The notes: generated by a model not told the origin, from the sequence alone. Numbered from the stretch's first letter, positions 26,041-35,585 are shown. The stretch: DNA of 64,000 bases from Pseudolysobacter sp964466115 (GCA_964466115.1 CAYXMH010000002.1:124001-188000), one strand, 5' to 3'. Numbers and translations: made by a program.

Positions 26041-26300
26041 AGTGGAAGGTGGTCTACGCGAAGCAAGCGCTAAAAGACGCCAAAAAAATTGCCGCTGCCG
26101 GATTGAAGACGAAGACACAAGCGCTACTCGATATCCTGGTTATCGATCCGTTTCAGAATCCACCGCCATATGAAAAATTGGTTGGCGATCTCAACGGCGC
26201 TTATTCAAGACGCATTAACATTCAACACCGGTTGGTGTATGAGGTGTTTAAGAAAGAGCGTACGGTTCGCGTGCTGCGCTTCTGGACTCATTACGAATGA
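26037..26300 (+). CDS. yoeB: YoeB/Txe-family mRNA interferase toxin
   Basis: An 87-residue RelE-superfamily endoribonuclease that cuts mRNA on the ribosome. Family text SRRINIQHRLVYEV and the C-terminal RFWTHYE with the conserved His-Tyr are intact, so the toxin looks active. GTG 26037 overlapping the yefM stop is preferred to TTG 26034. The stop overlaps the next ATG by four bases, coupling it to a GNAT gene. Confidence 0.88.
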   Translation: MKWKVVYAKQALKDAKKIAAAGLKTKTQALLDILVIDPFQNPPPYEKLVGDLNGAYSRRINIQHRLVYEVFKKERTVRVLRFWTHYE

Positions 26301-26860
26301 GCAGCAACTTACACATCCGTGCAATCCGTAAAGACGAGTTTGCAGCGCTTGGCCAATTGATGGTCGAGGTCTATTCAAACCTCGATGGGTTTCCCACCCC
26401 AAGCGAGCAGCCCCGTTATTATGAAATGCTGGCCAATATTGGACGCTTTACCGAGAAGAACGACACGCAAGTGCTGGTAGCCCTATCAGCCGGCACTGAT
26501 GAATTGATTGGCGGTATCGTCTATTTTGCCGATATGGCCCAATACGGTTCCGGTGGAACGGCAACTAGGATCAAGAATGCATCGGGTATTCGTCTTTTGG
26601 GGGTTAGCGCTAAGGCCCGGGGAATGGGTGTTGGAAAAACGTTGACCGATGCTTGCATCCAATTGGCACGGGAAAAAAAACATGCTGAAGTGATCCTCCA
26701 CACCACCCAGGCGATGCAAACCGCATGGCGGCTCTACGAAGGGTTGGGCTTTAAGCGGTCGAAGGATCTCGATTTTCTACAAGAAGGCTTGCCGGTATTT
26801 GGGTTCAGACTCCGCTTGACGGCAAATTCATCACACAGCGAAAACCATGCTTCAACTTAG
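26297..26860 (+). CDS. GNAT-family acetyltransferase
   Basis: A 187-residue GNAT: acetyl-CoA loop LLGVSAKARGMGVGKTLTDAC and C-terminal AWRLYEGLGFKR. Substrate unknown. Overlaps yoeB by four bases and the downstream DUF1272 gene by 14, so it is translated as part of the module; GNAT toxins exist (TacT-like), but those pair with RHH antitoxins placed directly upstream, which is not the arrangement here. Confidence 0.82.
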   Translation: MSSNLHIRAIRKDEFAALGQLMVEVYSNLDGFPTPSEQPRYYEMLANIGRFTEKNDTQVLVALSAGTDELIGGIVYFADMAQYGSGGTATRIKNASGIRLLGVSAKARGMGVGKTLTDACIQLAREKKHAEVILHTTQAMQTAWRLYEGLGFKRSKDLDFLQEGLPVFGFRLRLTANSSHSENHAST

Positions 26861-27086
26861 ACCCAACTGCGAATGCTGCGACAGAGATCTGCCGCCCGAC
26901 GCCACTTTCGCCCGGATTTGCTCTTTTGAATGCACGTTCTGCGAAGCCTGTGCGCAATCGGTACTGAACGGCGTATGTCCGAATTGCGGCGGTGAGCTGG
27001 TTGCCCGTCCGCGGCGCCCCTTGGCGCAATTGGCCAAGCACCCCGCGTCCACGACGCGCATCCTTAAACCCGCCGGGTGTGCTTAA
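26847..27086 (+). CDS. DUF1272 zinc-binding protein
   Basis: A 79-residue protein with cysteine pairs spaced as in the DUF1272 family: CECCDRDL, ICSFECTFCEAC and VCPNCGGEL, a treble-clef/zinc-ribbon-like arrangement. Function unknown. The start overlaps the GNAT gene by 14 bases in another frame. Confidence 0.85.
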   Translation: MLQLRPNCECCDRDLPPDATFARICSFECTFCEACAQSVLNGVCPNCGGELVARPRRPLAQLAKHPASTTRILKPAGCA

Positions 27087-27117
27087 GATCCCGACGTTCC
27101 GCTCAAGCTCAGCTAAG

Positions 27118-27148
27118 TTGCCGCAACGCAGCAAATTCCGCATATAAT
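27118..27148 (+). promoter_or_regulatory. Possible sigma-70 promoter of the sucABlpd operon
   Basis: TATAAT at 27143-27148 is a perfect -10 box; TTGCCG at 27118-27123 is a partial -35, with 19 bases between them (slightly long). It is 78 bases upstream of the sucA start and the only strong candidate in the gap. Confidence 0.45.
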
Positions 27149-27226
27149 CGCAGGTTCGGCCAGGCCGCGGGAAAATCCCAGCGCGAAGGCTCAAATTTGG
27201 CGTTTTTTTGTATTCGGTGATTGCGA

Positions 27227-30064
27227 GTGACCACGACCAACCTATTTCAACAGTTTTCACAAACCTCGCAGCTTTCCGGGGGCAATGCGGCGTTTATTGA
27301 AGGATTATACGAACAGTATTTGCTAGACCCCAACGCCGTGTCGCCACAATGGCGCCAGTATTTTGATCGCCTGAAGGGACGCGAAGTCGGCGACGTGCCG
27401 CACTCGGCAATCATTGCGCAAATTGAGCTGGCGCAGAAAAGCAATGGCGCGGGAAAAGCGGTTGTCATCTCCGACGCACAAGCGCAAAAGCAAGCGGCGG
27501 TGCTTAAGTTGGTAACCGCCTATCGATCGCGCGGGCATCTCGCCGCAAACCTCGACCCGCTGAACTTAATGCAGAAATTACCGGCACCGGACCTGAACCC
27601 GGATTTCCATGGCTTGAGCGAAGCGGACATGGAGACCGAATTCAGCACCGGCTCTCTCGCCGGAGCGCAACGCCTAAAACTGAAAGCGTTGTTGGTTTTG
27701 CTGAAAGCCACCTACGCCAATCACATCGGCGCGGAATTCATGCACATCGCCAGCACCGAACAGCGGCAATGGATGCATCAACAACTGGAACGCGCCGGTG
27801 GCCGCTTCGCGCTCAACGCGGACGAACGCAAACACGTGCTCGAACGCTTAACCGCGGCCGAAGGATTGGAACGCTATCTGCATACGAAATACGTCGGGCA
27901 GAAACGCTTTTCGCTTGAGGGTGGCGATAGTTTAATTCCGTTGCTTGATGAATTGGTGCAACGCGCCGGCAGCCAAGGCACCAAAGAAATCGTGATCGGC
28001 ATGGCGCATCGCGGTCGCTTGAATGTGCTGGTGAACACCTTGGGCAAGTCGCCGCACGAGCTGTTCAACGAATTCGAAGGCAAATTTGCGCACGTCGACG
28101 ATCCGGCGCACACCGGCGATGTGAAATACCATTTGGGCTATTCCTCCAATGTGACGACACCGGGTGGCAGCGTGCATTTAGCGCTGGGGTTCAACCCCTC
28201 GCATTTGGAGATCATCAATCCTGTGGTGGCCGGTTCCGTACGCGCCCGCCAAACCCGACGTAAGGATAAAAACTACACGCAAGTCCTGCCGATTCTGATC
28301 CACGGCGATGCCGCGTTCGCGGGGCAAGGCGTCGGCATGGAATTATTGAATATGTCGCAAGCGCGCGGTTTCGCGGTCGGCGGCACCGTCCATATCGTAA
28401 TCAACAATCAAATCGGTTTCACTGTCAGCCGGCTCGACGATGCGCGCTCAACTTTGTATTGCACCGATGTCGCGAAGATGGTTGGCGCGCCGGTGCTGCA
28501 TGTCAATGCCGACGATCCGGAAGCGGTTGTGTTCTGCACGCGCTTAGCCTTCGATTTCCGCGCCAAATTCAAGGAAGACGTAGTGATCGATTTGGTTTGC
28601 TATCGCCGCCATGGTCATAACGAAGCCGACGAGCCATCGGCCACCCAACCTCTGATGTATCAAGTGATCCGCGCCCTACCCACCACGCGCGAGATATATG
28701 CCAAACGACTAACCACCGACGGCGTGATGCAAGCAGCCGACCCGCAGACGCTGGTGGACAACTACCGCGATAAACTCGATAGCGGCAAAACCGTTACCGA
28801 ATTAAGCCATAATGCCGTTGATGGCTTTGGCGTGGATTGGAGCAAATTCATCGATGGCAAGCTTGATACGCCGGTCAAAACCGGCATCAGTCGCGACAAA
28901 ACCACCGCTCTATTGGGGAAAATTTTAACACTGCCAAGCGACTTGGTGCTGCATCCTCGCGTTGCGAAAATCTACGAAGACCGCAATAAAATGGCTTTGG
29001 GCGAAATACGCTGCGACTGGGGCTTTGCTGAAAATCTTGCGTATGCGAGTTTGCTCGACGAAGGCTTAAATTTGCGGTTGGTAGGGCAAGACTCAGGGCG
29101 CGGCACGTTCTTTCATCGCCACGCCGTTTTGCACAACCAAACCAATGACGACACCTATTTACCGTTAAGCCAAGTACGTGAAGGCGCGGAGGTCGCGATC
29201 ATCGATTCGCTGTTGAGCGAGGAGGCGGTGATGGCCTTCGAATACGGCTATGCCACCGCCGACCCGAACACCTTGGTGATTTGGGAGGGTCAATTTGGTG
29301 ATTTTTGTAATGGTGCACAAGTTGTTATCGATCAATTCATTTCCTCGGGCGAGGCCAAATGGGGCCGATTGTGCGGACTTACGCTGTTCCTGCCGCACGG
29401 GTACGAGGGGCAAGGCCCGGAGCATTCCTCCGCACGCTTAGAGCGCTTTCTGCAATTGTGCGCACTGAACAACATTCAAGTCTGCGTACCGACGACACCG
29501 GCGCAAATGTTCCATATGCTGCGCCGGCAAATGCTGCGCAATTGCCGCAAGCCGCTGATCGTCATGACGCCAAAATCGATGCTGCGGCATAAACTGTCCA
29601 CCTCGACGCTTGAGGATTTAACCCAAAGTGGATTCCAACTGGTGATCCCAGATAGCACGATCAAAGACGCGAAAAAGGTGCGCCGTGTGGTTCTGTGCTC
29701 TGGTAAGGTCTATTACGATTTGGTAGAAGCCGCAGAAAAAAACAAGGTTAGCGATGTTGCGCTAATCCGGGTTGAGCAGCTATTCCCGTTCCCACGCAAC
29801 GAGGTTCGCGCCGAATTAACCAAATATCCGGCGGCGAAAGAAGCGGTGTGGTGTCAGGAAGAGCCGATGAATCAGGGCGCTTGGTTTCAAATCCGTCACC
29901 ATTTGCAGGCCAGTATCGGCGAAAAACATACGCTAAGCTATGCCGGGCGCACCCGCTCGCCAGCACCGGCTTGTGGCCATTTTCAAACGCATGTCGCCGA
30001 ACAGGCGGCTTTAGTCGAGCAGGCGCTGAGTGCGCCGGCCGGCACCGATTACGCCGCGGAGTAA
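27227..30064 (+). CDS. sucA: 2-oxoglutarate dehydrogenase E1 component
   Basis: A thiamine-diphosphate enzyme of ~945 residues that decarboxylates 2-oxoglutarate in the TCA cycle. N-terminal helix SGGNAAFIEGLYEQYLLDP binds E2; active-site blocks IGMAHRGRLNVL, HLGYSSNVTTP, HGDAAFAGQGV and NNQIGFTVS and the C-terminal LPHGYEGQGPEHSSARLERFLQ are all intact. GTG 27227 is preferred to TTG 27221; neither has a strong ribosome site. sucB follows after five bases. Confidence 0.95.
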   Translation: MTTTNLFQQFSQTSQLSGGNAAFIEGLYEQYLLDPNAVSPQWRQYFDRLKGREVGDVPHSAIIAQIELAQKSNGAGKAVVISDAQAQKQAAVLKLVTAYRSRGHLAANLDPLNLMQKLPAPDLNPDFHGLSEADMETEFSTGSLAGAQRLKLKALLVLLKATYANHIGAEFMHIASTEQRQWMHQQLERAGGRFALNADERKHVLERLTAAEGLERYLHTKYVGQKRFSLEGGDSLIPLLDELVQRAGSQGTKEIVIGMAHRGRLNVLVNTLGKSPHELFNEFEGKFAHVDDPAHTGDVKYHLGYSSNVTTPGGSVHLALGFNPSHLEIINPVVAGSVRARQTRRKDKNYTQVLPILIHGDAAFAGQGVGMELLNMSQARGFAVGGTVHIVINNQIGFTVSRLDDARSTLYCTDVAKMVGAPVLHVNADDPEAVVFCTRLAFDFRAKFKEDVVIDLVCYRRHGHNEADEPSATQPLMYQVIRALPTTREIYAKRLTTDGVMQAADPQTLVDNYRDKLDSGKTVTELSHNAVDGFGVDWSKFIDGKLDTPVKTGISRDKTTALLGKILTLPSDLVLHPRVAKIYEDRNKMALGEIRCDWGFAENLAYASLLDEGLNLRLVGQDSGRGTFFHRHAVLHNQTNDDTYLPLSQVREGAEVAIIDSLLSEEAVMAFEYGYATADPNTLVIWEGQFGDFCNGAQVVIDQFISSGEAKWGRLCGLTLFLPHGYEGQGPEHSSARLERFLQLCALNNIQVCVPTTPAQMFHMLRRQMLRNCRKPLIVMTPKSMLRHKLSTSTLEDLTQSGFQLVIPDSTIKDAKKVRRVVLCSGKVYYDLVEAAEKNKVSDVALIRVEQLFPFPRNEVRAELTKYPAAKEAVWCQEEPMNQGAWFQIRHHLQASIGEKHTLSYAGRTRSPAPACGHFQTHVAEQAALVEQALSAPAGTDYAAE

Positions 30065-30069
30065 ATAAT

Positions 30070-31254
30070 ATGTCTGTCGAAATAAAAGTTCCGGTGCTAC
30101 CCGAATCCGTTTCCGATGCGACGATCGCCACCTGGCATAAAAAACCGGGCGATGCGGTTCGTCGCGATGAAAACCTGGTCGATCTTGAAACCGATAAAGT
30201 GGTATTGGAAGTTCCCTCTCCCGTCGATGGCGTGCTTAAAACCATTTTGAAAAAAACCGGTGACTCGGTCGGCAGTCAAGCGATTATTGGTGTGGTGGAA
30301 CCCGGAGCGGCGGCACCTGCGAAACCCAATGCTCCTTCAGCGGCGGCGGCTATTCCAGTCCCCGCAGCAACGCCTGCTCCAGCGGCAGGTATGGAACAGC
30401 TTTCACCGGCAGCACGACGCGTGGCGACCGAATCAAAAATCGATCCCGCTCAAGTGCCAGGTACCGGGCGCAGTGGGCAAGTAACCAAGGAAGATTTGGT
30501 CACGTTTATGCGTACAAATGCCTCCACACCCGCCTCTGTTGCGCCAAGTGGCCCGCGCGCGGAGCAGCGAGTAGCGATGACGCGCATGCGTTCGCGCATT
30601 GCCGAGCGCTTAATGCAATCAAAGAATTCGATTGCAATGTTGACCTCGTTCAACGAAGTCAACCTCAAAGCGGTTATGGACATGCGCAAGTCAATGGGCG
30701 AGGCGTTTGAAAAAGCCTACGGCGTGCGTCTTGGCATTATGAGTTTCTTTGTTAAAGCCGCGGCCGAGGCATTGAAACGCCACACCATCATCAATGCCTC
30801 GGTGGATGGGAGCGACATCGTTTACCACGGCTACCAGGATATTTCGATTGCGGTGGCCACCGAAAAAGGTTTGGTCACGCCGGTGCTGCGCGATGCGCAA
30901 AACCTAAGCTTCGCCGATATTGAAAAGGCGATCGCGGTTTTCGCTAAAAAGGCGCGCGAAGGCGGTTTGTCGTTGGACGACCTGCAAGGCGGCACGTTCA
31001 CGATCACCAATGGCGGCACATTCGGGTCATTAATGTCCACGCCCATCGTGAATCCCCCGCAAAGCGCAATTCTCGGTATGCACACGATTAAGGAACGCGC
31101 CATCGTCGAAAACGGCCAGGTGATCGCCGCGCCGATGATGTATATCGCGATCAGCTACGACCATCGCATCATCGATGGCAAAGACGCGGTCTTATTCTTG
31201 GTCGACATCAAGAATCAACTCGAGAACCCACAGCGCATGCTGTTGGGTTTGTGA
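30070..31254 (+). CDS. sucB: Dihydrolipoyllysine succinyltransferase, E2 of 2-oxoglutarate dehydrogenase
   Basis: A 394-residue E2. Domains in order: lipoyl domain with lipoylated Lys43 in DLETDKVVLEV, Ala/Pro-rich linker, E3-binding domain (SPAARRVATESKIDPAQVPGT), and the catalytic domain ending in SYDHRIIDGKDAV with the active-site His and Asp. ATG 30070 is chosen because it begins the lipoyl domain; the frame is open further upstream inside sucA. Between sucA and lpdA in one operon. Confidence 0.95.
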   Translation: MSVEIKVPVLPESVSDATIATWHKKPGDAVRRDENLVDLETDKVVLEVPSPVDGVLKTILKKTGDSVGSQAIIGVVEPGAAAPAKPNAPSAAAAIPVPAATPAPAAGMEQLSPAARRVATESKIDPAQVPGTGRSGQVTKEDLVTFMRTNASTPASVAPSGPRAEQRVAMTRMRSRIAERLMQSKNSIAMLTSFNEVNLKAVMDMRKSMGEAFEKAYGVRLGIMSFFVKAAAEALKRHTIINASVDGSDIVYHGYQDISIAVATEKGLVTPVLRDAQNLSFADIEKAIAVFAKKAREGGLSLDDLQGGTFTITNGGTFGSLMSTPIVNPPQSAILGMHTIKERAIVENGQVIAAPMMYIAISYDHRIIDGKDAVLFLVDIKNQLENPQRMLLGL

Positions 31255-31277
31255 TGCACGTTTGGGATTAAAGAATC

Positions 31278-32702
31278 ATGAGCGAACATTTTGATGTCGT
31301 GGTTATTGGCGCTGGCCCCGCCGGTTATGTGGCTGCCATCCGCGCCGCGCAATTGGGCTTAAAAACCGCTTGTGTCGACGCGTTCACCGGCAAAGACGGA
31401 AAACCGGCGTTGGGCGGAACTTGCCTCAATGTCGGATGCATCCCGTCGAAAGCGCTGCTGGACTCTTCCAAGCAATTCCACAATCTTTTGCATGGGTTCG
31501 CCGATCACGGCATCAGCTCCGCCAATGCCAGGATCGACGTGAAAACCATGGTCGGGCGCAAGGACAAAATCGTAAAACAGTTTACCGGCGGTATCGTATC
31601 GCTGTTTAAGGCGAACAAAATAACCGCTTATGCCGGTTTCGGAAAATTGCTGAAAAACCGTCAAGTGGAAATATCCGCAAAAGACGGCACGAAAGCCACG
31701 ATCTCCGGCACCAATATTATTCTTGCCACCGGCTCAGTACCGATCGAGATCAAAAGCATGGCGTTTGACAACAAACGCATCGTCGACAACGCCGGGGCGT
31801 TGGATTTTGAATCGGTGCCCAAGCGCTTGGGTGTTATCGGCGCCGGCGTGATCGGACTTGAGCTTGGCAGTGTTTGGAGGCGCCTTGGCGCCGAAGTGAT
31901 CGTATTGGAAGCGTTACCCGATTTCTTGAGCGCAGCCGATCAAGACATTGCGAAAGTAGCAGCCAAGGAGTTTAAAAAACAAGGGTTGGACATTCGTCTC
32001 GGCGCTAAAGTGAGCGCAGCGAAAGTGCAAAACGATGTCGTACAAGTGATTTATTCCGATGCCACCGGCGAGCACACGTTAACTGTAGACAAACTATTGG
32101 TCGCCGTGGGCCGGCGCGCCTGCACCAACGGGTTATTGGCCGAGGATACTGGCGTAAGTCTGGACGATCGTGGCCGCGTGGTCGTGGATCAGCATTGCTG
32201 GACCGGCATTGAGGGCGTTTGGGCGGTTGGCGATTGCGTGCGCGGACCCATGTTGGCGCACAAGGGATCGGAAGAAGGCATTGCCGTTGCGGAAATCATC
32301 GCCGGCAAAGCCGGCCATATGAATTACGACACCATTCCTTGGGTGATCTATACCGAGCCTGAAATCGCCTGGGCCGGCAAGACCGAGGCGCAATGCAAAG
32401 CCGAGGGCATTCCGTATAAAACCGGATCTTTCCCTTTTGCTGCAATCGGGCGCGCCGTGGCAATGAATGAAACCGCCGGGTTGGTGAAGATCGTCGCGCA
32501 CGCCGATACCGATCGGATTCTCGGCGTGCATATGGTCGGTGCCTGCGTATCCGAATTGATTGCCGAGGCTGTGGTTGCGATGGAATTCCATGGGTCAAGC
32601 GAAGATTTAGCCCGCATTGTGCACGCGCATCCGACCCTATCGGAGGCGGTTCACGAGGCCGCGCTTTCCGTGGACAAGCGAGCAATTCATAAAGCGAATT
32701 GA
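31278..32702 (+). CDS. lpdA: Dihydrolipoamide dehydrogenase, E3
   Basis: A 474-residue FAD disulfide oxidoreductase that reoxidises the lipoyl arm of E2 with NAD+. FAD motif VVIGAGPAGYVAAIRAAQLG, redox disulfide in GGTCLNVGCIPSKALL, NAD motif LGVIGAGVIGLELGSVW and the catalytic His in HAHPTLSEA are all present. Last gene of sucA-sucB-lpdA; a dispersed palindromic repeat begins 58 bases after the stop. Confidence 0.96.
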   Translation: MSEHFDVVVIGAGPAGYVAAIRAAQLGLKTACVDAFTGKDGKPALGGTCLNVGCIPSKALLDSSKQFHNLLHGFADHGISSANARIDVKTMVGRKDKIVKQFTGGIVSLFKANKITAYAGFGKLLKNRQVEISAKDGTKATISGTNIILATGSVPIEIKSMAFDNKRIVDNAGALDFESVPKRLGVIGAGVIGLELGSVWRRLGAEVIVLEALPDFLSAADQDIAKVAAKEFKKQGLDIRLGAKVSAAKVQNDVVQVIYSDATGEHTLTVDKLLVAVGRRACTNGLLAEDTGVSLDDRGRVVVDQHCWTGIEGVWAVGDCVRGPMLAHKGSEEGIAVAEIIAGKAGHMNYDTIPWVIYTEPEIAWAGKTEAQCKAEGIPYKTGSFPFAAIGRAVAMNETAGLVKIVAHADTDRILGVHMVGACVSELIAEAVVAMEFHGSSEDLARIVHAHPTLSEAVHEAALSVDKRAIHKAN

Positions 32703-32760
32703 TACCGTTAAAATTCCAACTTTCTATAGAAACGGCATTAACCGGTAATTTTTAGAAATC

Positions 32761-32828
32761 CGTTCATGCTGAGCCTGTCGAAGCACCGAGGCTTTCCGGT
32801 CACCCAACGACCAAGCTCAGGGCGAACG
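32761..32828. repeat. Dispersed palindromic repeat, CTGAGC..GTCGAAG family (degenerate copy)
   Basis: The left arm begins CGTTCATGCTGAGCCTGTCG and the right arm ends with AAGCTCAGGGCGAACG. A second, better copy is at 53086-53134. The copy follows lpdA and may end its transcript. Confidence 0.7.
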
Positions 32829-32954
32829 AAAAAGAGGAATTTCTATAACAAATATAAAAACAAGACCACTTTCAACGAGCGTCTCCTGTTGCAGAGAATC
32901 AATCCCGTTTAACTTGGAATACTACCGCTCCATTTGCATCATGGGTTCATAATC

Positions 32955-33953
32955 ATGTCCATCGTTCCCGATTCCTTTCGCGCGTTCCGTATCTCAAGCG
33001 ATGGCAAAAATTACGACGCCGCGATCCGGCGAATCACGCTGGATGAGCTCAGCGCCGGCGAAGTCGTCATCAAAGTCGCTTATTCCAGCGTCAACTATAA
33101 GGATGCGCTGGCGGGTACTGGTAAAGGGAAAATCCTACGCAGCTTCCCGCTGAATGGCGGCATCGATGTCGCCGGTTACGTCGTCATGTCGAGCGATCCC
33201 AACTTCAAAGAAGGCGACGCAGTATTGGTAACCGGATGCGGCCTTTCCGAAACACGCGACGGCGGTTACAGCGAGTACGCGCGCTTGCAGGCCAAATGGG
33301 TCATCCCACTACCAGCCGGCTTAAGCCTACGCGAAGCCATGATTCTCGGCACGGCAGGATTTACTGCCGCATTAGCTTTGTACCGCATGCAATGCAATGG
33401 ACAAACACCGGCGATGGGCCCGATCGTCGTTACCGGGGCAACCGGTGGCGTCGGAACGTTGGCCATTGATATCTTAACCAGAGCCGGCTATCAGGCCCAT
33501 GCTATCAGTGGCAAGCTTGAGCATTTTGATTTTTTAATAGATCTTGGTGCAAAACAGTGCCTGTCGCGCACCGATTTGTATTGGGGACAACGCCCATTGG
33601 AAACCAGCCGGTGGGCCGGTGCCATCGATAACGTCGGCGGTGAAATGCTGGCGGGGCTAACACGAGTTATCCATCCCTACGGCAATATCGCCAGTTGCGG
33701 ACTCGCCGGCGGACCGGAGCTTGCCACCACGGTCATGCCGTTTATTATTCGCGGGGTAAGCGTCTTGGGGATTGCCTCCGCCATCACGGCCCGCCCCCTA
33801 CGCGATACCCTCTGGCAGCATTTAGCCAGTGATTGGAAACCCGCTCATCTGGAGCGGATTGCCACCCAGGAGATTGGTTTGGAACAATTACCCGACGTAT
33901 TTGCTAGGATGCTAAGCGGTAGCTCATTCGGTCGCACTTTGGTGCGGTTTTGA
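32955..33953 (+). CDS. acuI: YhdH/AcuI-type NADPH-dependent acryloyl-CoA reductase
   Basis: A 332-residue zinc-free medium-chain dehydrogenase/reductase. YhdH/AcuI features are SSVNYKDALAGTGKGKI, GGIDVAGYVV, the nucleotide-binding VTGATGGVGTLAIDIL and the C-terminal FGRTLVRF. The family reduces acryloyl-CoA to propionyl-CoA with NADPH, detoxifying acrylate. ATG 32955 fits family starts; a TTG 21 bases upstream is less likely. No propionate or DMSP genes nearby, so the function is by family only. Confidence 0.85.
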   Translation: MSIVPDSFRAFRISSDGKNYDAAIRRITLDELSAGEVVIKVAYSSVNYKDALAGTGKGKILRSFPLNGGIDVAGYVVMSSDPNFKEGDAVLVTGCGLSETRDGGYSEYARLQAKWVIPLPAGLSLREAMILGTAGFTAALALYRMQCNGQTPAMGPIVVTGATGGVGTLAIDILTRAGYQAHAISGKLEHFDFLIDLGAKQCLSRTDLYWGQRPLETSRWAGAIDNVGGEMLAGLTRVIHPYGNIASCGLAGGPELATTVMPFIIRGVSVLGIASAITARPLRDTLWQHLASDWKPAHLERIATQEIGLEQLPDVFARMLSGSSFGRTLVRF

Positions 33954-34033
33954 ACGCATTAATTTGGATACGAATCAACAACATTGCACTTGGGTGCGAT
34001 ATTACAAAGCAATAGTTGGAATTGAGTGGGTAG

Positions 34034-34062
34034 TAAGGCCAATAAACCAACAGTTGGCCTTA
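34034..34062. repeat. Nine-base inverted repeat before the PilH-like gene
   Basis: TAAGGCCAA (34034-34042) and TTGGCCTTA (34054-34062) are perfect complements with an 11-base loop, 62 bases upstream of the response-regulator start. Could be an operator or the terminator of acuI; no T-tract. Confidence 0.5.
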
Positions 34063-34123
34063 AGCGTGTCCGGAGCATAGAATGCAGTGGTCGCAGTAAG
34101 CGGCCTTGGGGATAGGCACAAGT

Positions 34124-34498
34124 ATGGCGCGGATTTTAATCGTAGATGATTCACCTTCGCAGTTGGTTGGCCTGAAACGCATAGTCGAAAAACTAGGGCA
34201 TGAGGTACTCACCGCCGATGACGGTTCTGCTGGCGTAGAAATCGCACGCCGCGAGGTTCCCGACCTCATTCTTATGGACGTGGTCATGCCAAACCTAAAC
34301 GGGTTTCAAGCCACCCGCACCATCGCCAAAGACGCCAAGACTTGTCATATCCCGATTATCTTGGTTACGACCAAAAATCAAGAAACGGATAAAGTGTGGG
34401 GCATTCGCCAAGGCGCGAAGGCGTATGTGACCAAGCCCGTAAATGAGGGTGAGCTGCAAAAAACCATCAAAAACCTGCTATCGACTGAGGATGGCTAA
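34124..34498 (+). CDS. Single-domain response regulator, PilH/PilG-like
   Basis: A 124-residue CheY-like receiver: acidic pair DD at residues 8-9, phosphoacceptor Asp52 in LILMDVVMPNLNGFQ, conserved Thr/Lys in LVTTKNQ and YVTKPV. The text RILIVDDSPSQL and GIRQGAKAY is most like PilH, the twitching-motility receiver of the Pil-Chp system. No output domain. No pil-chp genes are adjacent here. ATG 34124 with TAGG nearby starts the family sequence. Confidence 0.8.
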   Translation: MARILIVDDSPSQLVGLKRIVEKLGHEVLTADDGSAGVEIARREVPDLILMDVVMPNLNGFQATRTIAKDAKTCHIPIILVTTKNQETDKVWGIRQGAKAYVTKPVNEGELQKTIKNLLSTEDG

Positions 34499-34507
34499 TC
34501 GCCGGCT

Positions 34508-35410
34508 TTAAGCTTTTTCCAAACGCGGATCAAACGCAAACTCCCGCGCCATTTGTTGATACAGATCCCTCTGCGTTTGGGTATTTGCCGGTGGTGCATG
34601 CACTTGCAAGGTGACCAGCTGATCCCCCTTAGGCTGACCCGGCCAACCACGACCCTTAAGGCGCAAACGTTTCCCGCTGTCCGAGCCTGCGGGTATGGTT
34701 AATTCCACCATACCGCCCATGGTCGGCACCGGAACGGTCGCGCCCAACGCGGCCTCCCAGGGAGTCACCGGCAGCGTCAAAAGCAAGTTCCGGCCTTCCA
34801 AGGTGTAGCGCGCATCTTTGCGAAATTCAATTTCAAGTAACATATCACCGGGTGCCCCGCCGCGCGGGTTGCCGCCCTGCCCCGCAAGCCGTATTTGCTG
34901 GCCCGGTAAAATTCCGGGTGGTATTTTGACATCGAGTACACGTTCACCCCCCGAATCACGTAAGGTCAACCGTTGTTTGCCGCCATGAAACGCCGTATAC
35001 AAATCGATTTCCAATTTGGCGCGAGTGTCTTGACCACGCCGTGGCGCGTTTTGCGGGCCGCGCGCTCCGCCACGGCCAAACAACGATTCAAAGAAATCGC
35101 TAAAACCGGCGCCTTGACCCTGGCCGGCAAAATCGGAGAAATCAAATCCTTCGCCAAAATCCGGCGGTGGTCGAAACTCCTCGCCGGGTCGATAACCGCG
35201 GGTGCGTAGTTGATCGTAAGCGCGCCGTTTGGCGGGGTCGCGCAACGCCTCGTAGGCCTCGTTAATGGCCTTGAATTGACTTTCGGCGTTGGCCTCTTTG
35301 CTGACATCCGGATGAAATTTACGCGCCAAGCGGCGGTAAGCGGACTTAATTTCCGACTCGGGAGACTCCGGTTTTACCCCCAAAATCGCATAATAGTCTT
35401 TAAACTCCAT
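34508..35410 (-). CDS. cbpA: Curved-DNA-binding protein / DnaJ-type co-chaperone
   Basis: A 300-residue type II J-protein: J domain with HPD at residues 33-35 (KFHPDVSK), Gly/Phe-rich linker (FGEGFDFSDFAGQGQG), and two C-terminal client-binding beta domains without a zinc finger, the CbpA layout. It recruits DnaK/Hsp70. Its gene lies 175 bases downstream of hsp20 on the same strand, so both may form one heat-shock unit. Confidence 0.93.
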   Translation of the reverse strand: MEFKDYYAILGVKPESPESEIKSAYRRLARKFHPDVSKEANAESQFKAINEAYEALRDPAKRRAYDQLRTRGYRPGEEFRPPPDFGEGFDFSDFAGQGQGAGFSDFFESLFGRGGARGPQNAPRRGQDTRAKLEIDLYTAFHGGKQRLTLRDSGGERVLDVKIPPGILPGQQIRLAGQGGNPRGGAPGDMLLEIEFRKDARYTLEGRNLLLTLPVTPWEAALGATVPVPTMGGMVELTIPAGSDSGKRLRLKGRGWPGQPKGDQLVTLQVHAPPANTQTQRDLYQQMAREFAFDPRLEKA

Positions 35411-35585
35411 CCTGACTCCATAATAAACAGGCAGTTACGATAATTCCTTAAACAAGTTTCTTTTTATCTGGCTTTAGGCAGCCACTCGAATTCGTATTGT
35501 GCGCTTGTTATCGCAACTCAGCCAATCCGCTTTGTGCATGTGGCAGTCGCAACCGCCACATGCTTTCCGCAACCTTATGCCATTT

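Noticed and set aside
29848..30069. Upstream extension of sucB
   Set aside because: It lies inside sucA and lacks lipoyl-domain homology; the lipoyl domain begins at ATG 30070.
35411..35585. Small gene between cbpA and hsp20
   Set aside because: Available frames are shadows of hsp20 without ribosome site or family match.
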